Of a DNA stretch of 5,490 nt, positions 1-5,370 are shown one piece after another. Origin of the DNA: Collinsella sp. GTDB lineage: Bacteria > Actinomycetota > Coriobacteriia > Coriobacteriales > Coriobacteriaceae. The notes beneath the pieces were generated by a model. That model was not told the DNA's origin, searched no databases, and saw nothing but the letters and a program-made list of their open reading frames with translations. The position numbers and the translations under genes were made by a program. Within the stretch, counting starts at the first letter, position 1; the number at the start of each line of letters is the position of its first letter. The stretch is from NCBI GenBank assembly GCA_022713905.1, contig JAIHTM010000209.1, forward strand, positions 1-5,490, written 5' to 3'.

Positions 1-84
1 ATCTCCGGCCCGGCGAACTATCTGACGGGCCGCTTTTTGAGTGCTCCTTCCAAGCACGCTAAAAAGGGCGGGCAGTCTGAGTAG
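1..84 (+). CDS. C-terminal end of an unidentified protein (5' end outside window)
   Basis: Frame 1 is open from the window edge to a TAG at 82-84 and gives 27 residues ending in a basic and polar tail (K-H-A-K-K-G-G-Q-S-E). Third codon positions are mostly G or C, as in the lac genes downstream, and a strong terminator begins 36 bases after the stop. Both points support a real gene end. The fragment is too short to assign a family. A sugar transporter component would fit the neighbourhood, but nothing in these residues shows it. Confidence 0.5.
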   Translation: MSGPANYLTGRFLSAPSKHAKKGGQSE

Positions 85-120
85 CTAAAACAGCTGTATG
101 TACCGGGGAATACCGCCGAA

Positions 121-160
121 GGGCGGCCGAGACACGTTCTCGGCCGCCCTTTTGTTTGTT
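121..160 (+). terminator. Rho-independent terminator
   Basis: A perfect 12-bp GC-rich stem (121-132 pairing with 138-149) has a 5-base loop (cacgt) and is followed by TTTTGTTTGTT. The T-rich tail is on the plus strand only, so it ends the gene whose stop is at 82-84. It insulates the lac genes from upstream transcription, which implies that lacA has its own promoter. Confidence 0.92.
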
Positions 161-257
161 GAACACATGGTCGCTACGTCCGCGCCGGGTCCAAACGGTC
201 AGCAATCACCTGTGAACGGTATTTGCTCAAAAAAGAACAAAGACAAACAAATAGTTG

Positions 258-286
258 TTGCAGTTACTGTTCGAATGTGTTCAAAT
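258..286 (+). promoter_or_regulatory. Candidate lacA promoter
   Basis: A -10-like TCAAAT (281-286) lies 17 bases after a weak -35-like TTGCAG (258-263). The region between the upstream terminator and lacA must contain a promoter, and this is its most AT-rich part. The hexamers match the consensus only partly, so the exact position is uncertain. The -10 falls inside the symmetric GTTC/GAAC array, the layout expected if a repressor blocks initiation. Confidence 0.35.
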
Positions 287-306
287 AAACATGAACAGTG
301 AAGAAC
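269..306. promoter_or_regulatory. Putative operator: symmetric GTTC/GAAC array
   Basis: Four half-sites form GTTC (269), GTTC (279), GAAC (293) and GAAC (303). Spacers are 6, 10 and 6 bases, exactly symmetric about 287.5. The inner pair extends to TGTTCA-N8-TGAACA. Same-orientation half-sites are 10 bp apart, about one helical turn. Further GAAC sites occur at 161, 214 and 235. Lac operons of this enzyme type are often controlled by DeoR-family LacR repressors responding to tagatose-6-phosphate. That such a protein binds here is inference, since no regulator gene is in the window. Confidence 0.5.
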
Positions 307-391
307 CGCACATTCAGATGCCCGGACCTGAATGCGATTCAACACTTCCAAACAGAAACTACGCACCTGCGTATCTCTCAAGGAGGATGTC

Positions 392-820
392 ATGAGGGTT
401 GTAATCGCTTCCGATGCCGACGGTATGTCGATGAAGGAGTCCATCAAGGAGATGCTCATCGCCGACGGTCACGAGGTCGTCGACTATTCCGAGACCCCTG
501 CCGCGGACTTTGTCGATTCCGCGACCGCCGTTGCCAAGGACCTGCTGGAGCACAAGGATTCCCAGGGCTTCGCATTCGATAAGTACGGCGTCGGCTCCTA
601 TATGGCCGCCGTCAAGATCAAGGGCATGGTCGTCGCCAACATTTCCGACGAGCGTTCCGCTTACATGACCCGCGAGCACAACGGCTCGCGCATGGTCACC
701 ATGGGTCCGGGCGTTGTGGGCACCGAGGTCGCCAAGAAGATCGCCCGCGAGTTCCTGCGCGCCCAGTACGCCGGCGGCCGTCACCAGATCCGTGTCGACA
801 TGCTCAACAAGATGGCCTAA
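392..820 (+). CDS. lacA: Galactose-6-phosphate isomerase subunit LacA
   Basis: This is one subunit of the cytoplasmic heteromeric isomerase that converts D-galactose-6-phosphate to D-tagatose-6-phosphate in the tagatose-6-phosphate pathway. The 142-residue product has the usual LacA length and belongs to the RpiB/LacA/LacB fold. Diagnostic stretches are IASDADG near the N-terminus, KIKGM (75-79), SDERSAYMTREHN (85-97), SRMVTMG (99-105) and the LacA-specific end GGRHQIRVDMLNKM (128-141). Where RpiB and LacB have a catalytic Cys in CGTG, LacA has DKYGVGS (63-69); this is normal for LacA and explains why it needs LacB. The ATG at 392 is chosen because AAGGAGG (380-386) lies 5 bases upstream and the protein then starts like its family. 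An in-frame ATG at 332 would add 20 unrelated residues and has no ribosome binding site. lacB follows after 63 bp, presumably cotranscribed. Confidence 0.95.
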   Translation: MRVVIASDADGMSMKESIKEMLIADGHEVVDYSETPAADFVDSATAVAKDLLEHKDSQGFAFDKYGVGSYMAAVKIKGMVVANISDERSAYMTREHNGSRMVTMGPGVVGTEVAKKIAREFLRAQYAGGRHQIRVDMLNKMA

Positions 821-883
821 CGAGAGCCACCGAGAACTCGAACTTCTACCTCAACTTGTGAATTCAGACGAAAGGACGTTCTG

Positions 884-1408
884 ATGAAGAAGACCATCGC
901 AATCGGTTGCGACCATATCGTTACGGACGAGAAGATCTATCTGGCCGACCGCCTGGAGCAGGCTGGTTACAAGGTGCTCGACTGCGGCACTTACAGCCAC
1001 ACCCGTACGCACTATCCCATCTACGGTAAGGCCGTGGGCGAGGCTGTTGCCAGCGGCAAGGCCGACTTTGGCGTGGCCCTGTGCGGCACCGGCATCGGCA
1101 TCACCAACGCCGTCAACAAGGTCCCCGGCGCCCGCTGCGCCCTGGTCCGCGACATGACCTCTGCCCTGTATGCCCGTCGCGAGCTCAACGCCAACATCGT
1201 GGGCTTTGGTGGCAAGATCACCGGCGAGTTCCTGATGGCCGATATCATGCTTGCCTTCCTGGAGGAGCCCTACGAGAAGACTCCCGAGCACGACGCCCTG
1301 ATCGCCAAGATCGACGCCTGCAATAAGGCCGACGCCGAGGCTCAGGCTGACCCGCACTTCTTTGACGAGTTCCTCGAGAAGTGGGACCGCGGCGAGTACC
1401 ACGACTAA
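884..1408 (+). CDS. lacB: Galactose-6-phosphate isomerase subunit LacB
   Basis: This is the second subunit of galactose-6-phosphate isomerase, acting with LacA in the cytoplasm. The 174-residue product is close to the usual LacB length of about 171. Family signatures are IGCDHIVTD (7-15), GTYSHTRTHYPIYGK (35-49), CGTGIGITNAVNKVPG (67-82, with the RpiB-type catalytic Cys67), VRDMTSALYARRELNAN (88-104), and a near-invariant C-terminus QADPHFFDEFLEKWDRGEYHD from residue 154. The ATG is preceded by AAAGGA (871-876) at 7 bases. The downstream side has no T-rich terminator. Instead, a GGAGG and a palindromic repeat directly follow the TAA. Whether transcription continues into the epimerase gene 377 bp away cannot be read from the sequence. 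Confidence 0.96.
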   Translation: MKKTIAIGCDHIVTDEKIYLADRLEQAGYKVLDCGTYSHTRTHYPIYGKAVGEAVASGKADFGVALCGTGIGITNAVNKVPGARCALVRDMTSALYARRELNANIVGFGGKITGEFLMADIMLAFLEEPYEKTPEHDALIAKIDACNKADAEAQADPHFFDEFLEKWDRGEYHD

Positions 1409-1412
1409 GGAG

Positions 1413-1455
1413 GTTGCGCGGTTTACCAAACCGCGTAACGGGTCGACGCTGCGCG
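1413..1455 (+). repeat. Palindromic intergenic repeat, copy A (behind lacB)
   Basis: Arms 1413-1424 and 1428-1439 form a 12-bp stem with a 3-base loop (acc) and a single G·T pair. A conserved tail GGGTCGACGCTGCGCG (1440-1455) follows. The same architecture recurs after lacC at 3659-3702, with base changes in one arm compensated in the other. There is no T-run, so it is not a standard Rho-independent terminator. It may be a REP-like dispersed repeat or an mRNA 3'-end stabilising or processing hairpin. Confidence 0.75.
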
Positions 1456-1568
1456 CCGCCCAGGCACCCCATCTCGCCGCTCAAACCGTCGCTCGCGTAC
1501 ATGAAGTACGCGTCGCTCCTCTTTCGCGGCGACCTGGGGCACCTGAGCGCCGCTCGCTGACGTTTGAG
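1456..1568. repeat. Folded, probably non-coding repeat-like block between lacB and the epimerase gene
   Basis: Several inverted repeats are packed here. A perfect 7-bp hairpin pairs 1494-1500 with 1506-1512. A 21-bp imperfect pair (1460-1480 with 1526-1546, 16 of 21 matching) encloses it. CTCAAAC (1480-1486) is complementary to GTTTGAG (1562-1568), just outside the second arm. GTCGCTC also occurs twice as a direct repeat on either side of the small hairpin. The block adjoins palindromic repeat A and may be part of the same dispersed element. Reading frames through it are rich in Arg, Pro and Ser and resemble no protein I know. Confidence 0.45.
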
Positions 1569-1785
1569 TGACCTGTGAGATCGCCCCTGTTGTTGCGAAG
1601 TGTTCTGGTACGGCGAGCTGCTCCGATAACACGTTTGCTTGCTTTGCTTGAGTGCTTTGCTCTTGGCTGTACTTGGCGATTTGCAGCTTTTCAATTGACG
1701 GCTCGCGTTTCTGTGAGGGGGCGCGGGCCGGTTTTCTATCAGCCCTATTGACTTGGCGGGCTGTCGTAAGAAAGGGAAGGCTCCT
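1569..1785 (+). promoter_or_regulatory. Leader of the epimerase-lacC unit with a weak promoter candidate
   Basis: This 217-bp stretch has no credible gene. It holds TTTGCT repeated at 1634, 1643 and 1656. The best promoter I can offer is TTGCTT (1644-1649), 18 bases, then TGTACT (1668-1673); both hexamers are poor. A TTGACT at 1748 and a TTGACG at 1695 look like -35 boxes but have no matching -10 at normal spacing. The long gap and T-rich repeats suggest that the epimerase-lacC pair may be transcribed separately from lacAB, but the evidence is weak. Confidence 0.28.
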
Positions 1786-2667
1786 ATGGAGTTTGTTCTT
1801 GATAACGGTTCTATTCGTGTGGCATTGAGTACGGCTGGCGGATCGTTCACTTCTATTGCGGCCGACGGTCGCGAGTACCTGTGGCAGGGTGACCCGGCGG
1901 TCTGGTCGGGCCAGGCACCTATTTGCTTCCCGATCTGCGGCGGTCTTCGTGACGGTCGCGCAATGACCATGGGCGGCCGCGAGGTTAAGCTCGCCCGCCA
2001 CGGCTTTGCGCGCAAACAGGAGTGGAAGCTCGAGGAGCAGAGCGACAACATGGTTGCGCTGAGCCTAAGCTCTGCCGACCATGCCGAGTTGCTCGAGCAG
2101 TACCCGTATCCGTTTAAGATCGTTGCTCGTTACACGATCGATGCGGCAAAGGTGGCCGTTTCGTACGAGGTGACCAATGAGGGCACCGAGGACATGCCAT
2201 TCTTTGTGGGCGGTCACCCTGGCTTTAAGTGCCCGCTCGACGAGGGCGAGTCCTATGACGACTACGAGCTCCGTTTTGAGCAGCGCGAGGCCGCCGAGCT
2301 CTGTACTGCCGTTCCCTCGACGGGCCTGATTGATGTTGAGCGTCGCAGCAAGAACCCGATGGTTGGCCATGACCTGCCGCTGACCCACGAACTCTTTGAC
2401 TTCGCGGAGACCATCTTTGACGTGCTCGAGAGCCGCGTGGTTACGCTGACCAAGAAGACCGAGGACAAGGGCGTGCGCCTGACGTTCCCCGATATGCCGT
2501 ACCTGATTGTGTGGAGCAAGCCCGAGGGGGACTTTGTGGCCGTGGAACCGTGGGGCGGCCTGTCCACCTGCTCCGACGAGGACGATATTCTGGAGCACAA
2601 GCGCGGCTGCCTGGTGGCCAAGCCGGGGGAGACCGTTACCCGCGGCTTTGAGATCGAGATCCTTTAA
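1786..2667 (+). CDS. Aldose 1-epimerase family protein (LacX-like)
   Basis: The 293-residue product is a galactose mutarotase-like beta-sandwich protein, expected to interconvert sugar anomers in the cytoplasm. Family marks are YLWQGDPAVWSGQAPICFPICGG (residues 31-53, the W-G...W...P-FP pattern), HGFAR (72-76) with His72, GGHPGF (142-147) with His144, and EPWGG (254-258) with Glu254 near the end. These His and Glu residues are the likely catalytic set by analogy with the family. In lactic acid bacteria a similar protein, LacX, accompanies the lac operon; its position before lacC supports that comparison. The substrate (free galactose, glucose or a hexose phosphate) cannot be read from the sequence. 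ATG 1786 is preferred because AAGGG (1772-1776) lies 9 bases upstream; an in-frame TTG at 1753 would add 11 unrelated residues. lacC starts 55 bp downstream, suggesting cotranscription. Confidence 0.88.
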   Translation: MEFVLDNGSIRVALSTAGGSFTSIAADGREYLWQGDPAVWSGQAPICFPICGGLRDGRAMTMGGREVKLARHGFARKQEWKLEEQSDNMVALSLSSADHAELLEQYPYPFKIVARYTIDAAKVAVSYEVTNEGTEDMPFFVGGHPGFKCPLDEGESYDDYELRFEQREAAELCTAVPSTGLIDVERRSKNPMVGHDLPLTHELFDFAETIFDVLESRVVTLTKKTEDKGVRLTFPDMPYLIVWSKPEGDFVAVEPWGGLSTCSDEDDILEHKRGCLVAKPGETVTRGFEIEIL

Positions 2668-2722
2668 CGAGCTATCGTATGTTTGGGGCCGCGCGTGTCG
2701 TGCCCCGGAACAGGAGTTCAAC

Positions 2723-3658
2723 ATGATTCTGACCGTTACCATGAACCCGTCGATTGATACGCGCTATCAGCTCGACAAACTGATCATCGACGACGTGAAC
2801 CGTGTGACGCCCGAAAAGACCGCTGGCGGCAAGGGCCTCAACGTGAGCCGTGTGCTGCTGCAGTTGGGCGACGATGTGCTCGCGACCGGTCTGCTCGGCG
2901 GACACATGGGTGCCTATATGGCCGAGCTCATGGATGCCGATGGCGTCAAGAACGACTTTGTGCCCATCGCCGGTGAGACGCGCATTTGCCTGAATATTCT
3001 GCACGAGGGTAATCAGACCGAGCTTTTGGAGAGCGGCCCGCAGATCGCCCCGGCCGAGCTCGAGGCCTTTACGGCCAAGTTTGCCGAGCTCGCAGCGAAG
3101 GCGGACGTTGTGACGCTTTCGGGCTCGCTGCCGCGTGGTGTCGATGCCGGCTACTATGCCGAGCTCGTCAAGATCGCCGAGGAGGCGGGCGCCAAGGTGC
3201 TGCTCGACACCTCGGGTGCATCGCTGGAGGCCGCGCTGGAGTCCGACGCTAAGCCTGAGCTCGTAAAGCCCAACCTGACCGAGATCAACGGCCTGCTGGG
3301 TACGTCCTTTACGACCGATGATGTCGATGCACTGCGTGAGGCGCTTGCCGCCGATGGTCGCTTTGCCGGTATTCCCTGGGTTGTCGTCTCGATGGGCGCC
3401 GCAGGCTCGGTGGGCTTCCATGAGGGTCGTGCGTTCCGCGCCAAGACGCCCGCGATTGCCGCTGTGAACGCGACGGGTTCCGGCGACTCGACCATCGCCG
3501 GCTTTGCGCATGCTATTGCTGCCAGCGCCGACGATATCACCGTACTTAAGACTGCCAATACCTGCGGCAAGCTCAACGCCATGGATCCCAAGACCGGTCA
3601 CCTGGTCATGGATCGCTGGGACGAGGTCTACGACAGCGTTGAGGTCACGGAGCTTTAG
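2723..3658 (+). CDS. lacC: Tagatose-6-phosphate kinase LacC
   Basis: This enzyme phosphorylates D-tagatose-6-phosphate with ATP to tagatose-1,6-bisphosphate, the step after LacAB. The 311 residues match the usual LacC length. It is a PfkB-family kinase: MNPSID (7-12) at the start, AGGKGLNVSRVL (34-45) with the first PfkB signature, GETR (84-87), SGSLPRG (133-139), KPN (182-184), and VNATGSGDSTIAG (248-260) carrying the GSGD anion hole and catalytic Asp255. The end ANTCGKLNA...TGHLV (278-295) resembles LacC more than FruK. 1-Phosphofructokinases share these motifs, but neighbouring lacAB makes LacC the better call. AGGAG (2712-2716) lies 6 bases before ATG 2723. The frame is open further upstream into the epimerase gene, which is incidental. 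A palindromic repeat begins immediately after the stop. Confidence 0.93.
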   Translation: MILTVTMNPSIDTRYQLDKLIIDDVNRVTPEKTAGGKGLNVSRVLLQLGDDVLATGLLGGHMGAYMAELMDADGVKNDFVPIAGETRICLNILHEGNQTELLESGPQIAPAELEAFTAKFAELAAKADVVTLSGSLPRGVDAGYYAELVKIAEEAGAKVLLDTSGASLEAALESDAKPELVKPNLTEINGLLGTSFTTDDVDALREALAADGRFAGIPWVVVSMGAAGSVGFHEGRAFRAKTPAIAAVNATGSGDSTIAGFAHAIAASADDITVLKTANTCGKLNAMDPKTGHLVMDRWDEVYDSVEVTEL

Positions 3659-3702
3659 GGTTACGGCGTTTTACAAACGCCGTAACCGGCCGACGCTGCG
3701 CG
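3659..3702 (+). repeat. Palindromic intergenic repeat, copy B (behind lacC)
   Basis: A perfect 13-bp stem (3659-3671 with 3675-3687) has a 3-base loop (tac) and begins on the base after the lacC stop. It is followed by GGCCGACGCTGCGCG (3688-3702), nearly identical to the tail of copy A. Compared with copy A, the stem carries two full compensatory base-pair swaps and one G·U-to-A-U change. This suggests that pairing is under selection. Confidence 0.78.
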
Positions 3703-3734
3703 GGCCGCACCTGTACAATCTGACGTTCAACTTC

Positions 3735-3769
3735 AAGGGCGCGACCGGAAGGTCAGCGCCCTTTCGTTT
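3735..3769 (+). terminator. Rho-independent terminator of the epimerase-lacC unit
   Basis: AAGGGCGC (3735-3742) pairs with GCGCCCTT (3756-3763). The stem continues as GACC/GGTC around a ggaa tetraloop, with one bulged A at 3755. The tail TCGTTTC is a modest T-run. It lies 77 bp after the lacC stop on the same strand, and the opposite strand has no comparable tail. Confidence 0.75.
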
Positions 3770-3844
3770 CACGTCACCTTGTCTCAAATGCGGCCCGCTC
3801 GCTGCCGTTGCCAAGACATCGGTGTTGCCTTGCTTCGGGAATGC

Positions 3845-3891
3845 GGCAGATGGGGACGTTCCTTTTTTGCCGGCAGTTTGGGACACTCCTT
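3845..3891. repeat. Dispersed repeat, copy 1 (downstream side of the ATPase pseudogene)
   Basis: This segment shares GGCA-N3-GGGG, a TCCTT tract and a 24-base core (3868-3891) with 5207-5252 in the same orientation. The core differs at one base and includes the palindrome TGCCGGCA. The phrases GGGGACGTTCCTT and GGGACACTCCTT resemble REP-type intergenic repeats that spread with RAYT transposases; that family link is from memory and unproven here. Confidence 0.7.
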
Positions 3892-3914
3892 ACGGGGCAC
3901 CCCCTCCACAGCGT

Positions 3915-5068
3915 CTATGCCAGCTTGTCGATTTGCCCAATCTCCCAGAGCGGAATATTGACGAGCGTGCCTTCGTCTCTATATGCCGCTAACGATGTTC
4001 TCACGCAGCGCTCGAGCTTGAACTTCTCGCAGGCAATCCTCAGGCTCTTTGCTTTGAGGTTCTCTGCCGCCTTGACCTCGAGCGGAAGCACGGTCCCCGC
4101 ATGGTCGATGGCAAAGTCAGTCTCTGCATTGCCGGAGGAGGATGACCAATACGCGGGAGTTTTGCCTTGGAGCAAAAGCTCCTGTGCGACGTATTGCTCG
4201 GTCAGCGAGCCTTTGAACTCCGTAAAAACAGCGGGCCCGTTCAGAACAATGGCTGGCGAGAGGCCGGAGAGTGCTCCGAGGATGCCGGTGTCGTTGCAGA
4301 ACAGCTTGAAGCCCGAGAGATCCTCGTAGCTTGTGAGCGGTGCTCTTAGGGCGGAAACACGTGGTACCTTATGAACGATTCCGTAGTCCATGAGCCACTG
4401 GAGGCTTTCCTCAAAATCGCGTGCGCGCGCCCCAGGACGAAGCGCGCCGTAGACGAACTTCTTGTTTTCCTTTGCGAGCTGGCCGGGAAGGGATTTCCAA
4501 ACCAGCCTCATGCGCTCGACGATGCGGGCTGGCGCATGCTTGCCAAAATCGGATTCGTAAGCTTCGATGATTTGCTGCTGAAGCCTGCGGGCCTCGATGA
4601 AATCGTGGGAGGCGGCGAAAGCGGAGACAACTTCTGGCATGCCACCGACAACGAGGTATTCCTTGAGCAGGCGCTCGAGCTTTTCGGAAACGTTTGCCAG
4701 CAGGTCCATGTCTGCGGCAAGGATGGCATCTGCGAGCGGATCGCCATCGACGGCACGAACGAACTCGACAAACCCCATGGGTCTTGGATTTCGTCGAAGA
4801 TGATGAGCGTGTCTGTCGGCGTTATGGTCTGGCCGCGCAGGAGCTCTATCTGGGAGATGATGCGTTTGGGGTCAAGGCTTCCGTCGAACAGCGAACGTGC
4901 GCCCGGTTCGAGCATAAAGTCAAAACGGATGACGTTTTGATACTGCTGGCCTGCGAATTCGTTGAGAAGCCAGGTTTTTCCCGTCTGGCGGGCCCCCTTA
5001 AGCAGGAGGGGCTTGCGGTTTGACCTAGATTTCCAAGCGATGAGTTCGTCCATTAGCTGTCGCTGCAT
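3915..5068 (-). pseudogene. AAA ATPase with DUF4143-type C-terminal domain, disrupted by internal deletion and frameshift
   Basis: The N-terminal piece (5068 to about 4784) gives 95 family-like residues with Walker A GARQTGKT (25-32) and Walker B LIIFDEIQ (88-95). After DEIQ that frame turns into Ser/Pro-rich nonsense and stops near 4508. The protein resumes in another frame at 4778 (MGFVEFVRAV) and runs 287 residues to TAG at 3915. It includes YLVVGGMPEVV (41-51), SLPGQLAKENKKF (96-108), SLQWLMDYGIV (125-135) and a PD-(D/E)XK-like pattern TDFAIDHAGTVLPLEVK (220-236). Intact relatives have roughly 55-70 residues between DEIQ and the FxEF motif, including the AAA sensor region. Here they are adjacent, so a deletion at about 4776-4786 also shifted the frame. 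The family (AAA_14 plus DUF4143) is widespread, of unclear role, and often mobile. Start ATG 5068 has AGGGGG 4 bases upstream. Base use is more mixed than in the lac genes. Confidence 0.85.
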
Positions 5069-5091
5069 ACTGCCCCCTAACGATCATGGTT

Positions 5092-5121
5092 AGTATAAGA
5101 CCGTCTTGGTCTTTCCATCGA
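5092..5121 (-). promoter_or_regulatory. Candidate promoter of the ATPase gene
   Basis: On the minus strand TATACT (5097-5092) matches the -10 consensus at five of six bases and lies about 24 bp before the ATG at 5068. The -35 region is poor: TCGATG (5121-5116) at 18-bp spacing. That -35 region is inside the first 33-bp tandem repeat, so a factor bound to the repeats could activate or block this promoter. Confidence 0.5.
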
Positions 5122-5197
5122 AAAATGTGGGAGTAAACCACGTTTTTCCATCGAATAATGTGGGAGGTAACCACGTTTTTCCATCGAATAATGTGGG
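5110..5197. repeat. Three 33-bp tandem repeats upstream of the ATPase gene
   Basis: Units are 5110-5142, 5143-5175 and a partial third at 5176-5197. Units 1 and 2 match at 29 of 33 bases. Unit 3 is identical to unit 2 over 22 bases and then diverges. Each unit carries TTTCCATCGA, an AT-rich centre and TGTGGG; units 1 and 2 end in AACCACG, which pairs loosely with GTGG. The copies touch with no spacers, so this is not a CRISPR array. The 33-bp period is about three helical turns, suggesting protein-binding iterons on one face of the DNA. Confidence 0.85.
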
Positions 5198-5206
5198 GTT
5201 TAGGTC

Positions 5207-5252
5207 GGCACCTGGGGTGCTCCTTCTCTGCCGGCAGTTTGGAACACTCCTT
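5207..5252. repeat. Dispersed repeat, copy 2 (upstream side of the ATPase pseudogene)
   Basis: This is the same-orientation partner of 3845-3891. The 24-base core (5229-5252) differs from copy 1 at one base, and the leading part (GGCA, GGGG, TCCTT) is recognisable at nearly the same spacing. GCACC (5208-5212) can pair with GGTGC (5216-5220). With copy 1 it brackets the ATPase gene and its tandem repeats. Confidence 0.7.
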
Positions 5253-5279
5253 GTTTTGGTGCAAATTAGCTACCCTTGC

Positions 5280-5324
5280 ATCAGAAAACGGCGCCCGCCG
5301 GCGATGTTGCCGGCGGGCGCCGTT
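5280..5324 (-). terminator. Rho-independent terminator of the minus-strand gene at the window end
   Basis: A perfect 16-bp GC-rich stem (5287-5302 with 5309-5324) has a 6-base loop. Read on the minus strand, TTTTCTGA follows the stem, while the plus-strand side lacks a clean T-run. It lies about 47 bp after the TAG of the gene ending at 5371 and separates that gene from the ATPase locus. Confidence 0.9.
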
Positions 5325-5370
5325 GTCGTGTAGGCGCTATTTGTTAAGTGCGTGCGTTCGAGCTCGCGTG

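Noticed and set aside
98..301. 67-codon plus-strand frame upstream of lacA
   Set aside because: It runs through the terminator hairpin and the operator-like region, has no ribosome binding site, and its product resembles no known family.
332..391. N-terminal extension of LacA from an upstream ATG
   Set aside because: The 20 added residues are not LacA-like and the AAGGAGG sits correctly for the ATG at 392.
1413..1439. Rho-independent terminator for lacAB
   Set aside because: The hairpin is strong, but no T-run follows and the same fold recurs as a repeat behind lacC, ahead of a separate real terminator.
1245..2051. 268-codon minus-strand frame across lacB, the gap and the epimerase gene
   Set aside because: Its composition is rich in Arg, Ser and Pro, typical of an antisense shadow of GC-rich genes, and it overlaps two well-supported genes.
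2507..2722. Upstream extension of LacC into the epimerase gene
   Set aside because: The family start is MILTVTMNPS at 2723 with a good ribosome binding site; the extension is antisense-like in composition and overlaps the epimerase gene.
3808..4940. Plus-strand frames opposite the ATPase pseudogene
   Set aside because: The minus strand gives clear ATPase and DUF4143 motifs; the plus frames are shadows without recognisable motifs.
5110..5197. CRISPR array
   Set aside because: The 33-bp units touch each other with no spacers and there are no cas genes.
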